Assembly: GCF_002001105.1 (NCBI RefSeq)
Contig: NZ_MUNP01000021.1
Location: 1 to 64,000, forward strand
Source of the DNA: Rhodanobacter sp. C06
GTDB taxonomy: Bacteria > Pseudomonadota > Gammaproteobacteria > Xanthomonadales > Rhodanobacteraceae
DNA length: 64,000 nt
Direction of reading: 5' to 3'
Position 1 is the first letter of the stretch. Each line of letters starts with the position of its first letter. The notes beneath the pieces are model-generated. The model ran no database searches, was not told where the DNA came from, and saw only the letters and a list, made by a program, of their open reading frames with translations. Of the stretch, positions 7,981 through 17,438 are shown piece after piece. A program made the position numbers and the translations under genes.

Positions 7981-9873
7981 TTAGGCCTGGATGGCGGAGA
8001 TCAGGCTGGTGAACAGGGTCTGCGCGGTGGAGATCACCTGCGCGGAGGCCTGGTAGGCCTGCTGGTACTTGATCAGTCCGGCCGCTTCCTCGTCGAGGTT
8101 GACGCCGGCCGAGCTCTGCTGGGCACTGGCGGCCTGGTTGTAGAGGCCGGTCTGGGTGGTGAGATCGTTGCTCGCCATGCTGCCGGCGAGGCCGACCTGG
8201 TTGGTGAGGTTCGCATAGGCCCCCACCGTCGAGGTGCGGCCGCCGTCGAGCACACCGGTATTGGCGAGCCCGGCGAGGTCCAGCGCGTTGCTGTTGTCGT
8301 TGAGGCCGCTGCTGTTCTTCGCCACGCTGAAGCTGTCGCCGCTGGCGGGCGTGCCGGCGAGGCTGAGGCTCCAGCCGTCGAACTGGATCGCCGTGCCGCT
8401 GGTGTACGTGCCGGTGGTGCTGTTGCCCGCGCCGTCGGTGCCGGTGTAGCTGCCGCCCGCGCCGAACGTCACCGTGGCGCCGGCGAACAGGTTCGCGTTG
8501 CTGCTGTCGCCCACGTTCACCGCGCTCACGGTCGCGTCGCCGGTATTGGTGCCGGCGGCCGTACCCTTCAGCGCCGCCGCCGCGGCGATCGCGGAAGGAT
8601 CGCTGGTGGCCAGCGCGAGGCCGCTGGCTGCGTTGCGGGTGGGCCGGATCTGGAAGCTGTCGCCGACCTGGGCGCCGGCGGACACGCTGAAGGTGAGGCC
8701 TTCGGCCGACAGCGTGCCGTCGGCGTTCGCGGTCATCGTCACCGTGCGTCCGCTGCTGGTGGCCAGCGCCCAGCCGTTGACCGAGGGCGCGCTGGCGCTG
8801 CCGGTGTAGGTGAGCACGTAGTTGTCGTTGGTGAGCGCGCCGAGGTCGCTCACGCTGGCGCCCACTGTGGCGCTGCCCTGGTTGCCGCTCGCGCCCGCCA
8901 CGGTCGGGGCGGGCACGCTGAACAGTGGGCCGCCCTGGTTGCCGTTCAAGTCCAGGCCCTTGGCCTGCTGCGCGTTGACGCCCTGCGCGAGCGCCAGCGC
9001 GGCACGGCCCAGCTGGTTCTGCGCCGGGTCCAGCGTGTTGCGCCGATAGTTCAACAGTGCACCCAGGGTGCCGCCGGAAAGGCGCGAACTGATGTCGTGG
9101 CCGCTGGTGTCGAGCACGCTGGTGCTGCCGGCATCGTAGGCGTCGCTGCCGACCTGGAAGCCGTAGGCGTAGCTGCCGCTGACCAGCGCCTGGCCGGAGG
9201 TGCTGTAGACGCTCAATGTACCGTCGGGCTGCGCGGCGACCGAGATACCGGTGATGCCGGCGAGTTGCTTGACCAGACCGTCGCGCTGGTCGAGCAGGTC
9301 GTTGGGCTGGGTGTTGCCGGCCTGGCTGATGCTGGTGTTGAGCGCGGCGATCTGCTTGACCAGCGAATTGGCGCTGCCGACGGCGTCGGCGATCTGCGTG
9401 TTGATCTGCGTGCGCTGCTGGTCGAGCTGCTGGCCGAAGGTGTTGAACGCCATCGCCAGCGTCGACGCGTTGCCCAGCAGCGCTTGGCGCGCGGACGGAT
9501 CGCCCGGCGCGTTCGCCACCGCGTTGAAGCCGCCGTAGAAGCTGTCCAGCGTGCTCTGCAGGTTGCCGCTGTTCTTCAACAGGCCGTTCAGCGTGGTGGC
9601 GAGGTCGTTGCTGGTGGTGGCGCCCTGCAGCGCGCTGTTGGTGCTCCACAGCGTCTGCGTGAGGTACTGGCTGTAGGCGCGCTGCACCGCGATCACGTCC
9701 ACGCCGGTGCCCAGGGTGTAGCGGCCGTTGTTCTGGCCAACCTGGTCCACCTGCACGGTGTTCTGGCGGCTGTAGCCGTCGGTGCCGGCGTTCGCGATGT
9801 TGTTGCCGGTGACCTTCAGGCCGAGCTGGGCGGCATTGAGGCCGGAAACACCGATGTTGAGCAGGCTGGACAT
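7981..9873 (-). CDS. flgK: Flagellar hook-associated protein 1 FlgK
   Basis: A 630-residue hook-filament junction protein. It begins with the rod/hook-family N-terminus (MSSLLNIGVSGLNAAQLGL, then NNIANAGTDGYSRQ) and ends with the matching C-terminal helix (EEAAGLIKYQQAYQASAQV). The middle is rich in Ala, Gly, Ser and Thr, typical of the variable exposed domain. The ATG at 9873 has an AGGA-like site and opens the conserved N-terminal motif exactly. It sits between flgJ (22-nt gap) and flgL. Confidence 0.97.
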   Translation of the reverse strand: MSSLLNIGVSGLNAAQLGLKVTGNNIANAGTDGYSRQNTVQVDQVGQNNGRYTLGTGVDVIAVQRAYSQYLTQTLWSTNSALQGATTSNDLATTLNGLLKNSGNLQSTLDSFYGGFNAVANAPGDPSARQALLGNASTLAMAFNTFGQQLDQQRTQINTQIADAVGSANSLVKQIAALNTSISQAGNTQPNDLLDQRDGLVKQLAGITGISVAAQPDGTLSVYSTSGQALVSGSYAYGFQVGSDAYDAGSTSVLDTSGHDISSRLSGGTLGALLNYRRNTLDPAQNQLGRAALALAQGVNAQQAKGLDLNGNQGGPLFSVPAPTVAGASGNQGSATVGASVSDLGALTNDNYVLTYTGSASAPSVNGWALATSSGRTVTMTANADGTLSAEGLTFSVSAGAQVGDSFQIRPTRNAASGLALATSDPSAIAAAAALKGTAAGTNTGDATVSAVNVGDSSNANLFAGATVTFGAGGSYTGTDGAGNSTTGTYTSGTAIQFDGWSLSLAGTPASGDSFSVAKNSSGLNDNSNALDLAGLANTGVLDGGRTSTVGAYANLTNQVGLAGSMASNDLTTQTGLYNQAASAQQSSAGVNLDEEAAGLIKYQQAYQASAQVISTAQTLFTSLISAIQA

Positions 9874-9895
9874 GGGACGGGATTCCTGGGGTCGC

Positions 9896-10927
9896 TTATT
9901 CGTTCGGCCCGCCGGCCGGATTCTTGAGCGCGGCCAGCGCCGCGCGCATCTGCGGGCTGCTGGCGACCGCGCTGATCTTCTCGGCGTAGGACGGGTCGGT
10001 GGCGTAGCCGCCGCGCACCAGCGCACTGGCGAAGCCGCGCACGTCGTCGCCATGCCCGCGCGCAGCGGCATAGCGCGGATTGGAGGCGATCAGGTTGGCG
10101 TAGTCCTTGAACGACTGCGCCGGCGAATCGTAGGCGCGGAACTGCGCGTGCCGGCGCACCGCCACACCGTCCTCGTACTCCAACGTGGGCACGCTGACCT
10201 TGCTTCCGTTCCAGCTGCCGCCGGCCTTGATGCCGAACAGGTTGAAGCTGGTGGAGCCGTCGGCGTTGCGCGGCATGTGCTTGCCCCACTGCGTTTCCAG
10301 CGCGGCCTGCGCCAGCACGGTGCGCACCGACAGCCCCAGCTTCTGCGCCGCGGCCTGGGCATACGGCGCCAGCGCGCGCACGAATTCCTGCGCGTCCTGC
10401 GGCAGCCACTTCATCGCGCTGCGGCCAAGCTCGCGCCCGGCTTCCACCACGTTGGCGAGGCGGCGCTGGAACTGGTCGGGCGTGGCCGGCAACCGGGTGG
10501 GATCGCCGATGCCGTCGGGGTCGTCTGCGGCACTGGTTGTCGCCGGCGCGCCGGTGCCACCCAGCGTAACGATCGCGGCGCCCGTACCAGCCGGCGTCGG
10601 CGTGGCCGTGCCGCCCAGCTGGCGGATCAGCATCTGCGCGATGCCCAGCCCCTTGCCGCCCTGGGCCAGGCTCACCGAGAGCTGCTGGTCGAACAGGTCG
10701 CGGTAAGCCTTGCCGGCATCGCTGTCGCCCAGCGCGTTGCCGAAGCTGTCGCTGGCCGCGCGCATGGACTTCAGCATCATCTGGGTGAACAGCGCCTCGA
10801 ACTGCTTCGCCACCGCGGGCAGCGCCGCCTTGCCGTCGCGCTGCGCCTGCGCGCGCAGCTGGTCGAACCCGGACAGTTCGGTCCAGGTGCTCAGCGAGGC
10901 ATTGGCGGACAGCGCGGCGTCGGACAC
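9896..10927 (-). CDS. flgJ: Peptidoglycan hydrolase and rod-cap protein FlgJ
   Basis: A 343-residue two-domain protein. Residues 30-110 form the rod-binding/cap domain (VAKQFEALFTQMMLKSMRAA). Residues of about 180-330 form the glucosaminidase-type muramidase domain (LAQAALETQWGKHMPRN, where E is the expected catalytic acid, and FNLFGIKAGGSW). It opens the peptidoglycan layer while the rod grows through the periplasm. It starts with GTG two bases after the flgI stop, with no clear ribosome site, so translation is probably coupled to flgI. The dual-domain form is the gammaproteobacterial type. Confidence 0.96.
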   Translation of the reverse strand: MSDAALSANASLSTWTELSGFDQLRAQAQRDGKAALPAVAKQFEALFTQMMLKSMRAASDSFGNALGDSDAGKAYRDLFDQQLSVSLAQGGKGLGIAQMLIRQLGGTATPTPAGTGAAIVTLGGTGAPATTSAADDPDGIGDPTRLPATPDQFQRRLANVVEAGRELGRSAMKWLPQDAQEFVRALAPYAQAAAQKLGLSVRTVLAQAALETQWGKHMPRNADGSTSFNLFGIKAGGSWNGSKVSVPTLEYEDGVAVRRHAQFRAYDSPAQSFKDYANLIASNPRYAAARGHGDDVRGFASALVRGGYATDPSYAEKISAVASSPQMRAALAALKNPAGGPNE

Positions 10928-10929
10928 GA

Positions 10930-12252
10930 CTAGATCACCACGAGATCCGCGTGCAGCGCGCCGGCCTGCTTCAGCGCCTGCAGGATCGAGATCAGGTCGC
11001 TGGGCGAGGCGCCCACCTGGTTCACCGCGCGCACGATGGTGTCCAGGCTCACGCCCGGGCCGAACTTGAACATGTGGCCGCCCTCCTCGCTGACCTGCAC
11101 GTTGCTGGACGGCACCACCGTGGTCTGGCCGTTGCTGAATGGCGCCGGCTGGCTGACCAGCGGCTGCTCGCCGATCGTCACCTGGATCGCGCCATGCGCC
11201 ACGGCGGCCGCCGAGACGCGCACGTCCGAGCCGATCACCACGGTGCCGGTGCGCGAGTTCACCACCACGCGCGCGGGCGGCGCGCCCGGGGTCACGTCCA
11301 GGTCCTGGATCGTGCCCAACCAGGCCACCTTCTGGGTGGGGTCCTGCGGCACGCGCACTTCCACCGTGCCGCCATCCACCGCGCGCGCGGTGCCCGCGCC
11401 GTAGGTGCGATTAATCGTGCCGACGATGCGCGTGACGGTGGTGAAGTCCGGCGTGTTGAGGTTCAGCCGCAAGTCGTCGCTGGAAGCGAATGCGGACGCC
11501 ACGCTGCGCTCCACCGTGGCACCGTTCGGGATGCGCCCGCTAGCCGAGATGTTCTTCTGCACGCTGGAGCCGCTCTTGCCCGACGCGCTGATGCCGCCCA
11601 CCACCACGCTGCCCTGCGCCACCGCGTAGACGTTGCCGTCGGCGCCGCGCAGCGGCGACATCAAGAGCTCGCCGCCGCGGATGCTCTTGGCGTTGCCGAT
11701 CGAGGCCACGGTGACGTCGATGGTCTGGCCCGGCTTGGCGAACGGCGGCAGTTCGGCGGTGATCGTCACCGCGGCCGCGTTCTTCAGCTGCGGGCGAACG
11801 TTCGCCGGCACGTTGATGCCGAACTGCTGCAGCATGTTCTCCAGGCTCTGCGTGGTGAACGGCGCCTGCGTGGTCTGGTCGCCCGAACCGTCCAGGCCCA
11901 CTACCAGGCCGTAGCCGATCAGCTGGTTGGAGCGCACGCCGCCGACCGATGCGAGATCGCGGATCTTGTCGGCGTGGGCGGGAGTGGCGAGCAGGGCAAA
12001 GAGTGCGATGGCAAACCCGATCGCCGCGGATTTTTCTCCCTCTCCCCTTTGGGGAGAGGGCCGGGGTGAGGGGCCGGGCTTGCGGAAGAGGTTGGAGAAA
12101 CGAGCAAAGAGCGAAGCCAAAGCAGCGCCGCGCGAGCGTGTCCCCTCTCCCCAACCCTCTCCCCGGAGGGGAGAGGGGGCGAACGTGCCGTGCGGGTTCG
12201 CGATGCCGGACTTCGGTGCAACCGTCATAGTCGTGGCCATATGGATGTTCAT
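10930..12252 (-). CDS. flgI: Flagellar P-ring protein FlgI with a repeat-extended leader
   Basis: The P-ring subunit of the basal body, exported by Sec to the periplasm. The mature part starts at [11 protein letters not shown] and is 346 residues, the normal length. In front of it lies a typical hydrophobic core and cleavage site ([14 protein letters not shown]), but the leader before that is unusually long: about 94 residues in all, of which some 48 ([12 protein letters not shown] to PSPQRGEGE) are encoded by the palindromic repeat at 12034-12179. No ATG, GTG or TTG start lies between the repeat and the hydrophobic core, so translation must pass through the repeat. The start is uncertain: ATGs at 12252, 12240 and 12228 are in frame and none has a good ribosome site. 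The gene begins 2 nt after flgH ends. Whether the long leader is still a working signal peptide is open. Confidence 0.9.
   Translation of the reverse strand: MNIHMATTMTVAPKSGIANPHGTFAPSPLRGEGWGEGTRSRGAALASLFARFSNLFRKPGPSPRPSPQRGEGEKSAAIGFAIALFALLATPAHADKIRDLASVGGVRSNQLIGYGLVVGLDGSGDQTTQAPFTTQSLENMLQQFGINVPANVRPQLKNAAAVTITAELPPFAKPGQTIDVTVASIGNAKSIRGGELLMSPLRGADGNVYAVAQGSVVVGGISASGKSGSSVQKNISASGRIPNGATVERSVASAFASSDDLRLNLNTPDFTTVTRIVGTINRTYGAGTARAVDGGTVEVRVPQDPTQKVAWLGTIQDLDVTPGAPPARVVVNSRTGTVVIGSDVRVSAAAVAHGAIQVTIGEQPLVSQPAPFSNGQTTVVPSSNVQVSEEGGHMFKFGPGVSLDTIVRAVNQVGASPSDLISILQALKQAGALHADLVVI
12034..12179. repeat. Palindromic repeat pair inserted in the flgI leader
   Basis: Two hairpins face each other. 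The first is CCCTCTCCCC/GGGGAGAGGG with loop TTT (12038-12060). The second has the same arms with loop GGA (12155-12177). Between them are GGGGTGAGGGG-type sequence and a CTTGCGGAAG core. A close copy lies at 57503-57652 in ppc, sharing the arms, the GTGTCCCCTC stretch and CTTGCGGAAG. The paired-hairpin architecture is that of REP doublets (REPIN/BIME-like) normally found between genes; here it is inside a coding frame and keeps it open. Confidence 0.85.
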
Positions 12253-12254
12253 TT

Positions 12255-12929
12255 TTAAAAGGGCATCCACTTGGAGTTGAAGAAGCGCGACAGCCAGCCC
12301 TGGGTGTTGGCGTCGGCGAGGCTGCCGCGGCCGGTGTAGGAAATCTTGGCGTCGGCGACGCGGGTGGACGGCACGGTGTTGTCCTGGCCGATGTCCTGCG
12401 GGCGCACGATGCCGGTGATGCGGATCAGTTCCTGGCCCTGGTTGATGGTGAGCAGCTTCTCGCCGCGCACCAGCAGGTTGCCGTTGGGCAGGCGCTGCGC
12501 CACGGTGACGGTGATGTTGCCGGTGAGCTGGTTGCTCTGGCTGCTGGAGCCGCCGCCGTCGAAGCTGTGGTCGCTGTCGATGCCGACACTGGCCTTGTTG
12601 AACGTGTGGCCGAGCAGCGAGGGCGCACCGATCTTGTCCTTGTTGGTCTTGCTGGTGCTGGTGTTGGCCTTCTTCACGGCCTGGGTGTTCTCCACCAGCA
12701 CGACGGTGAGGATGTCGCCCGCGCGGTGTGCGCGCGGGTCGGTGAACAGCTCCATGCCCTGCGCGTCGTGGTAGATCGCGCCGTCGGCCACCGGTGCGGC
12801 GGCAGGCGCCACCGGCGCGGTGGCGGCCCATTGCGCGTCGTCGCGCTGCGGCTGCACGACGGCGCAACCCGCCAGCGCGGCCAGCGCGAGCACGGCGGCG
12901 AGGCGTGGGAGAACGGCGGTGATGCGCAC
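12255..12929 (-). CDS. flgH: Flagellar L-ring lipoprotein FlgH
   Basis: A 224-residue outer-membrane L-ring subunit. It has a lipoprotein signal peptide with lipobox LAGC (Cys at about residue 22). Downstream are conserved ring segments such as [31 protein letters not shown] and [12 protein letters not shown]. The start is a GTG at 12929 with TGAGG upstream, overlapping the flgG stop region. It lies between flgG and flgI in the canonical order. Confidence 0.97.
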   Translation of the reverse strand: MRITAVLPRLAAVLALAALAGCAVVQPQRDDAQWAATAPVAPAAAPVADGAIYHDAQGMELFTDPRAHRAGDILTVVLVENTQAVKKANTSTSKTNKDKIGAPSLLGHTFNKASVGIDSDHSFDGGGSSSQSNQLTGNITVTVAQRLPNGNLLVRGEKLLTINQGQELIRITGIVRPQDIGQDNTVPSTRVADAKISYTGRGSLADANTQGWLSRFFNSKWMPF

Positions 12930-12940
12930 GGCGGTCGGCC

Positions 12941-13726
12941 TCAGGTCTTGTTGGTGATGGTCTGCAGCATGTTGTCCGCGGCGGTGATCGCCTTGGAGTT
13001 CATCTCGTAGGTGCGCTGGGTCTGGATCATGTCCACCATCGCCTCGACCACGTTGACGTTGGAGGATTCCAGCGAACCCTGCAGCAAGGTGCCCATGCCG
13101 TTCAGCCCGGCCTGGCCGGTCTGCGGCGTGCCGCTGGAGGCGGTTTCCAGGTACAGGTTCTGGCCCATCGACTGCAGGCCCGCGGGGTTGACGAAATCGG
13201 CCAGTTGCAGCGAGCCCACCTGCACCGGCGCGGCCTGTCCCGGCACGGTGGCGCTGATCGTGCCGTCGTTGCCGATGGTGATGCTCTGCACGCCCTGCGG
13301 CAGGGTGATCGCCGGCTCGATCGCGTAGCCGTCGGCGGTGACGATCTGGCCGTTGGCATCGGTGTGCAGCGAGCCGTCGCGGGTGTAGGCGGTGGTGCCG
13401 TCGGGCATGCTCACCTGCAGGAAGCCCCGGCCCTGGATCGCCACGTCCAGCGAGTTGCCGGTCTGGCTGATCGCGCCCTGGGTGAACAGTTTCTCGTTCG
13501 CCACCACGCGCACGCCGGTGCCCATCAGCAGGCCCGAGGGCGACTGCGTCTGCTCGGTGGTCTGTGCGCCGGGCTGACCCAGGTTCTGGTACATCAGGTC
13601 CTGGAACGCCGGGCGCGAGGCCTTGAAGCCGGTGGTGCTGGCGTTGGCCAGGTTGTTGGAGATGGCATCGAGGCGCGTCTGCTGCGCGTCGAGGCCGGTC
13701 TTGGCGATCCAGAGGGAGGAGAACAT
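12941..13726 (-). CDS. flgG: Flagellar distal rod protein FlgG
   Basis: A 261-residue distal rod subunit. It has the N-terminal rod motif ([31 protein letters not shown]), the central [15 protein letters not shown] and GRGFLQV segments shared by FlgE/F/G, and the C-terminal [20 protein letters not shown] motif. The ATG at 13726 has GGAG nine bases upstream. Length and order are standard for the flgB operon. Confidence 0.98.
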   Translation of the reverse strand: MFSSLWIAKTGLDAQQTRLDAISNNLANASTTGFKASRPAFQDLMYQNLGQPGAQTTEQTQSPSGLLMGTGVRVVANEKLFTQGAISQTGNSLDVAIQGRGFLQVSMPDGTTAYTRDGSLHTDANGQIVTADGYAIEPAITLPQGVQSITIGNDGTISATVPGQAAPVQVGSLQLADFVNPAGLQSMGQNLYLETASSGTPQTGQAGLNGMGTLLQGSLESSNVNVVEAMVDMIQTQRTYEMNSKAITAADNMLQTITNKT

Positions 13727-13753
13727 GGAAGGGCTCCGCTAGCGGTGTAGTGT

Positions 13754-14494
13754 TCAGTTCGCCTGCAGCAGCTTGAGGCTGGCGTCGGCGTTGTCTTCGG
13801 CGGTCTTGATCGAGCGCACCTGCATCTCGTACTGGCGCGACAACCCGATCATCCGCACCAGCTCGGTCGAGGGATTGACGTTGCTGGCTTCCAGCGCCTG
13901 CGACGCCAGCTGCACGCCGGGATCGGTGTCGGCGCTGGCGCCGCCGGGCAGGTGCAGCAAGCCGTCCGCACCCTTGGCAAGCTGCGCCGGATCGGGGTTG
14001 ACCAGCTTGATGCGGTCGATCTGGGTGAGCGTGTTCGGGCCCTGTCCCAGCGGCACGCTGGAGATCGTGCCGTCGTTGCCGATCACGATCTGCGCGCTGT
14101 CGGGAATGCTGATCGGACCGCCGTTCCCGAGCACCGGATTGCCGGCGGCGTCGGTGAGCGTGCCGTCGGCGGTGAGCTGCAGGTTGCCGGCGCGCGTGTA
14201 GGCCTCGCTGCCGTTCGGCGCCTGCACCGCGATCCAGCCCGGGCCGCGCACCGCCACGTCCAGCGCGCGGCCGGTCTGCTGCAGCGCGCCCTGGCTGTCG
14301 TCGCGGCCGAGGCTCTGCGCCACCGCGTTGATCCGGGTGGGGCTGCCCGGACCCTGCACCGGCAGGCTGCCGAACGCGTCCAGCTCGCTCTTGAAGCCGG
14401 TGGTGGTGGCGTTGGCCAGGTTGTGGCTCACCACGTCCTGGGCCTGCATGATCTGCGTGGCTCCGGTCATGGCGAGGTAGACGGAACGGTCCAT
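13754..14494 (-). CDS. flgF: Flagellar proximal rod protein FlgF
   Basis: A 246-residue proximal rod subunit. Family motifs are MDRSVYLAMTGATQIM and SHNLANATTTGFK at the N-terminus, SEAYTRAGNLQLTADG centrally, and SNVNPSTELVRMIGLSRQYE at the C-terminus. It follows flgE by 13 nt. It is exported without a cleaved signal by the flagellar type III apparatus, as is usual for rod proteins. Confidence 0.97.
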   Translation of the reverse strand: MDRSVYLAMTGATQIMQAQDVVSHNLANATTTGFKSELDAFGSLPVQGPGSPTRINAVAQSLGRDDSQGALQQTGRALDVAVRGPGWIAVQAPNGSEAYTRAGNLQLTADGTLTDAAGNPVLGNGGPISIPDSAQIVIGNDGTISSVPLGQGPNTLTQIDRIKLVNPDPAQLAKGADGLLHLPGGASADTDPGVQLASQALEASNVNPSTELVRMIGLSRQYEMQVRSIKTAEDNADASLKLLQAN

Positions 14495-14507
14495 GGCGAT
14501 CTACCGC

Positions 14508-15728
14508 TTAGCGCGAGACGGCGTTGAACAACGTGCTGGCCAGCGTGTTGTCGGTGGACAGCACCTGCGCGTTGGCCTGGTAGTTGCGCTGCGCCTGGAT
14601 CATGTCGACCAGCTGCTGGGTGGTGTCGGAGGTGTTGGACTCCTCCAGCGCGCCGGACTGGATCGTGCCGTACTGGCCGCTGGCGGCCGTGCCCATCACC
14701 GCGGTGCCGGAATCGGTGCTGGACATCCAGCTGGCGCTGCCGAGCTGGCGCAGGCCCTGCACGTTCTGGAAGTTCGCCATCGCCAGCTGGCCGATCTTGC
14801 TGCTCTGGCCGTTGGAGTAGTTCGCGGTGACGATGCCCGCGCTGTCGATGTCGATCGAGGACAGCGCACCGGCGGTGTAGCCGTCCTGGCTGATCGTGCC
14901 GGCGGCGTAGCCGGTGCCGTACTGGGTGGTCTTGCCGAAGTTGATCGACAGCGTCTGCGGGTTCGCGCCGTTGCCATAGGTCACCGGGTTGAAGCCGACG
15001 ATGCCGTTGGCCGGCGTGGTCAACGCGCCGCTGCTGTCGAACGTCAGCGGCTGCGTGCCGGCGTTGTTGCCGTCTACGTAAAGGTCCACGTTCCAGGTGT
15101 TGGTGCCGGTCTTCACGTAGTACGCGGTGGCTTGGTGCGAGGAACCCAGGCTGTCGTACACGGTGAACGTGCTCGACTGGTTGAAGGTGGCCGGGTTGGT
15201 CGGGTCGAAGGCCAGCGGCGGCACGGTGGCGTCCGCCGGCAGGTTCGACGACACCACCGCCGTGGCGGTGGGCTTGGCCGAGCTCTGCGCGGTGACCAGG
15301 TTCAGGTTGGTCAGCGTGCTGGTGTCGAAGCTGTTGCTGGTGGTGCTGTAGGGATAGACCTGCAGCGCGTTGTTGTCCTGGGTGACCACGTTGCCGGCAG
15401 GGTCCTGGTGGAACGCGCCGGCGCGGGTGTAGGCGTAGCCGTTGCCGGTGTTGACCACGAAGAAACCGTTGCCGCTGATCGCGAGGTCGAGGCTGTTGCC
15501 GGTGGTCTGGATGTCGCCCTGGGCGAACTGCTGCGCCACGCTGGTCAGCCGCGTGCCGCTGCCCACCGCGGTGGCGCTGAGGTTGATGCCGGTGACCGCG
15601 TAGATGTCCGCGAACTCCGCGCGCGACCCCTTGAAGCCGGCGGTGTTGGCGTTGGCGATGTTGTTGGCGATCACGTTGAGATCGGACTGCGCGGCGTTGA
15701 TGCCGCTGAGAGCCTGGTTGAGTGCCAT
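14508..15728 (-). CDS. flgE: Flagellar hook protein FlgE
   Basis: A 406-residue hook subunit. The N-terminus has MALNQALSGINAAQSDLNV and NNIANANTAGFKGSR; the C-terminus has ALEESNTSDTTQQLVDMIQ. The variable middle is rich in Thr, Ser and Asn. The ATG at 15728 has GAGG eight bases upstream. The hook cap gene flgD precedes it, as expected, since FlgD caps hook polymerisation. Confidence 0.98.
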   Translation of the reverse strand: MALNQALSGINAAQSDLNVIANNIANANTAGFKGSRAEFADIYAVTGINLSATAVGSGTRLTSVAQQFAQGDIQTTGNSLDLAISGNGFFVVNTGNGYAYTRAGAFHQDPAGNVVTQDNNALQVYPYSTTSNSFDTSTLTNLNLVTAQSSAKPTATAVVSSNLPADATVPPLAFDPTNPATFNQSSTFTVYDSLGSSHQATAYYVKTGTNTWNVDLYVDGNNAGTQPLTFDSSGALTTPANGIVGFNPVTYGNGANPQTLSINFGKTTQYGTGYAAGTISQDGYTAGALSSIDIDSAGIVTANYSNGQSSKIGQLAMANFQNVQGLRQLGSASWMSSTDSGTAVMGTAASGQYGTIQSGALEESNTSDTTQQLVDMIQAQRNYQANAQVLSTDNTLASTLFNAVSR

Positions 15729-15763
15729 GAATCGTTCCTCGCTGGAAGGGTTGTTGCCGCCGA

Positions 15764-16441
15764 TCAGTTGATCTGCGCGATCGCGCTGAGCGGCACGCCG
15801 CCCACGCCGCTCACCTGCACGTAGGTGCCCACACTGCTGCCGCCGTAGCCCACGCCACTGACCGTGCCGTCGACGTAGGTGGAGAGCGCGTTGCCGCCGA
15901 CGTCGGCGGCGGTCACGCTGTAGTCGCCCGACGGCACGGGCGCGCCGCTGTCGTCCATGCCGTCCCAGTTGAAGCGGGCGAGGCCGGCGGCCTGGGCGCC
16001 GAGGTCGAGCGTGCGCACCACCTTGCCGGCACCGTCCTTGATCGCGACCTGCACATTGGCGGTGGCGCCGGTGACGCCCACCGCGCCGTCCATCGCGCTG
16101 CCGGCGTAACTCAGGTTCGCCGACGGCACCAGCACGTGGCGCCCCACCAGGCCGACCGAACCGAGCACCTGCGAGGACTGCAGCGAACTGGTGAGCTGGC
16201 CGGAGAGGCTGTTGACGCTGGTGTTGAGGTCCTGCATCGAGGCCAGCTGGCTGAACTGCGCCAGCTGCGAGACGAACTGCGAGTTGTCCATCGGATTGGT
16301 CGGGTCCTGCGACTGCAACTGCGTGGTGAGCAGCTTCAGGAAATCGGCCTGGTTCATGGAATTGCCGAGCGCGGCGGTGGCCGCGCCGGCGGCGCTGCCG
16401 GTGCCGGCGGCGCCGGGGTTGTTGTTCACGCTGGTGGTCAT
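15764..16441 (-). CDS. flgD: Hook capping and assembly protein FlgD
   Basis: A 225-residue scaffold for hook assembly. The conserved N-terminal motif MNQADFLKLLTTQLQSQDP followed by NPMDNSQFVSQLAQFS is complete. The C-terminal half has the FLG/Ig-like domain with FNWDGMDDSGAPVPSGDY. It lies between flgC and flgE on the same strand. Confidence 0.97.
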   Translation of the reverse strand: MTTSVNNNPGAAGTGSAAGAATAALGNSMNQADFLKLLTTQLQSQDPTNPMDNSQFVSQLAQFSQLASMQDLNTSVNSLSGQLTSSLQSSQVLGSVGLVGRHVLVPSANLSYAGSAMDGAVGVTGATANVQVAIKDGAGKVVRTLDLGAQAAGLARFNWDGMDDSGAPVPSGDYSVTAADVGGNALSTYVDGTVSGVGYGGSSVGTYVQVSGVGGVPLSAIAQIN

Positions 16442-16451
16442 GGTTGCGGGC

Positions 16452-16877
16452 TCACTGGCCGAGGGTCAGGGTCTTGAGCATCAGTTGCTTGGCGCTGTTC
16501 ATCACCTCGACGTTGTTCTGGTACGAACGCGACGCCGAAATCATGTTGACCAGTTCGTCCACCGGGTTGACGTTGCTGGCGTAGACGTAGCCATCCGCAT
16601 TGGCCAAGGGATTGCCCGGCTCGTAGCGTTGCGGGATCGCGGCCTGGCTCTCGGTGATGCCGAGCACCTGCACGCCCTGCGCGGTGCCGGCATCCTTGCC
16701 GCCGGACTGCTGCTGCGCGTGCACGGTGGCGAACAGCGGCTCGCGCGCACGGTAGGCGCCTTCCGGCGTGCCGGACACGCTCTCGGCGTTGGCCAGGTTG
16801 CTGGCCACGGTGTTGAGCCGCAGCGACTGCGCGGCCATGCCGGAGCCGGCCACGTTGAAGATGGAATAGAGCGACAT
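16452..16877 (-). CDS. flgC: Flagellar basal-body rod protein FlgC
   Basis: A 141-residue proximal rod subunit. It begins MSLYSIFNVAGSGMAAQSLR, followed by VASNLANAES, and ends with the NVNPVDELVNMISASRSYQ helix. The ATG at 16877 overlaps the flgB stop (TGATG), so the pair is probably translated together. A longer open frame upstream in this register runs antisense through flgB and is not part of the gene. Confidence 0.97.
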   Translation of the reverse strand: MSLYSIFNVAGSGMAAQSLRLNTVASNLANAESVSGTPEGAYRAREPLFATVHAQQQSGGKDAGTAQGVQVLGITESQAAIPQRYEPGNPLANADGYVYASNVNPVDELVNMISASRSYQNNVEVMNSAKQLMLKTLTLGQ

Positions 16878-17284
16878 CAGCTCTGCCCTCCGGAGATGGC
16901 GGTGCGCAGCATGCGGATCTGCGCGGTGATGAAGGAAAGGCTGGCCTGGTAGTGCACGCTGTTGGCGGCGAAGTCGGCCTGCTCGACCTGCGCGTCGACG
17001 GTGTTGCCGTCCATGCTGGGCTGCGTCGGCACGCGGTAGGCCAGCGCCGCCGGACCCGTGCCCGGCCCGCTGCCGATCTGTCCGGCGCTGGGCGCTTCCA
17101 GCGGCAAGGCACCGCCGCTGCCGCCGCCGGCCGCGGCCAGCGCCTTGCGGAAATCGATGTCGCGGGCGAGGTAGCCGGGCGTGTCGGCATTGGCCAGGTT
17201 GTTGGCCAGCACGTCGGCGCGGCGCTGCCACAGATCCAGCGCCTGGGTATGGATGCCGAACAGGTTTTGCGGGACGGGATTCAT
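16877..17284 (-). CDS. flgB: Flagellar basal-body rod protein FlgB
   Basis: A 135-residue proximal rod subunit and the first gene of the minus-strand flagellar run. It has LANNLANADTPGYLARDIDF near the N-terminus and ends with HYQASLSFITAQIRMLRTAI. I chose the ATG at 17284 because GGAG lies eight bases upstream and the sigma-54-type promoter at 17322-17337 would put the transcript start between that promoter and this codon. An upstream ATG at 17341 would lie within or before that promoter. Confidence 0.97.
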   Translation of the reverse strand: MNPVPQNLFGIHTQALDLWQRRADVLANNLANADTPGYLARDIDFRKALAAAGGGSGGALPLEAPSAGQIGSGPGTGPAALAYRVPTQPSMDGNTVDAQVEQADFAANSVHYQASLSFITAQIRMLRTAISGGQS

Positions 17285-17321
17285 CGGTCTGCTCCGCGGG
17301 CGGTTGCCGCATGGAGCCGGA

Positions 17322-17337
17322 GGCAAGTTGCATGCCA
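17322..17337 (-). promoter_or_regulatory. Sigma-54 promoter of the flgB operon
   Basis: Read on the minus strand, TGGCATGCAACTTGCC matches TGGCACG-N4-TTGCW with correct GG/GC spacing. It lies about 40 nt before the flgB ATG. Sigma-54 with a FleQ-type activator drives class II/III flagellar operons in many gammaproteobacteria; the activator itself is not in this window. Confidence 0.8.
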
Positions 17338-17384
17338 CCACGCCGGAACCCTTGCCACGACTGGCCTGGCAGGGTTCGCGCCTT

Positions 17385-17404
17385 GGCGTCGCGCGGGCGA
17401 CGCC
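17385..17404. terminator. Possible hairpin downstream of cheV
   Basis: GGCGTCGC and GCGACGCC form a perfect 8-bp stem with a 4-nt loop between the cheV stop and the flgB promoter. There is no T-run on either side, so factor-independent termination is doubtful. Confidence 0.3.
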
Positions 17405-17438
17405 GGGGCGGAGTCGGTTTGTTGACGCGGCGCGCGCG

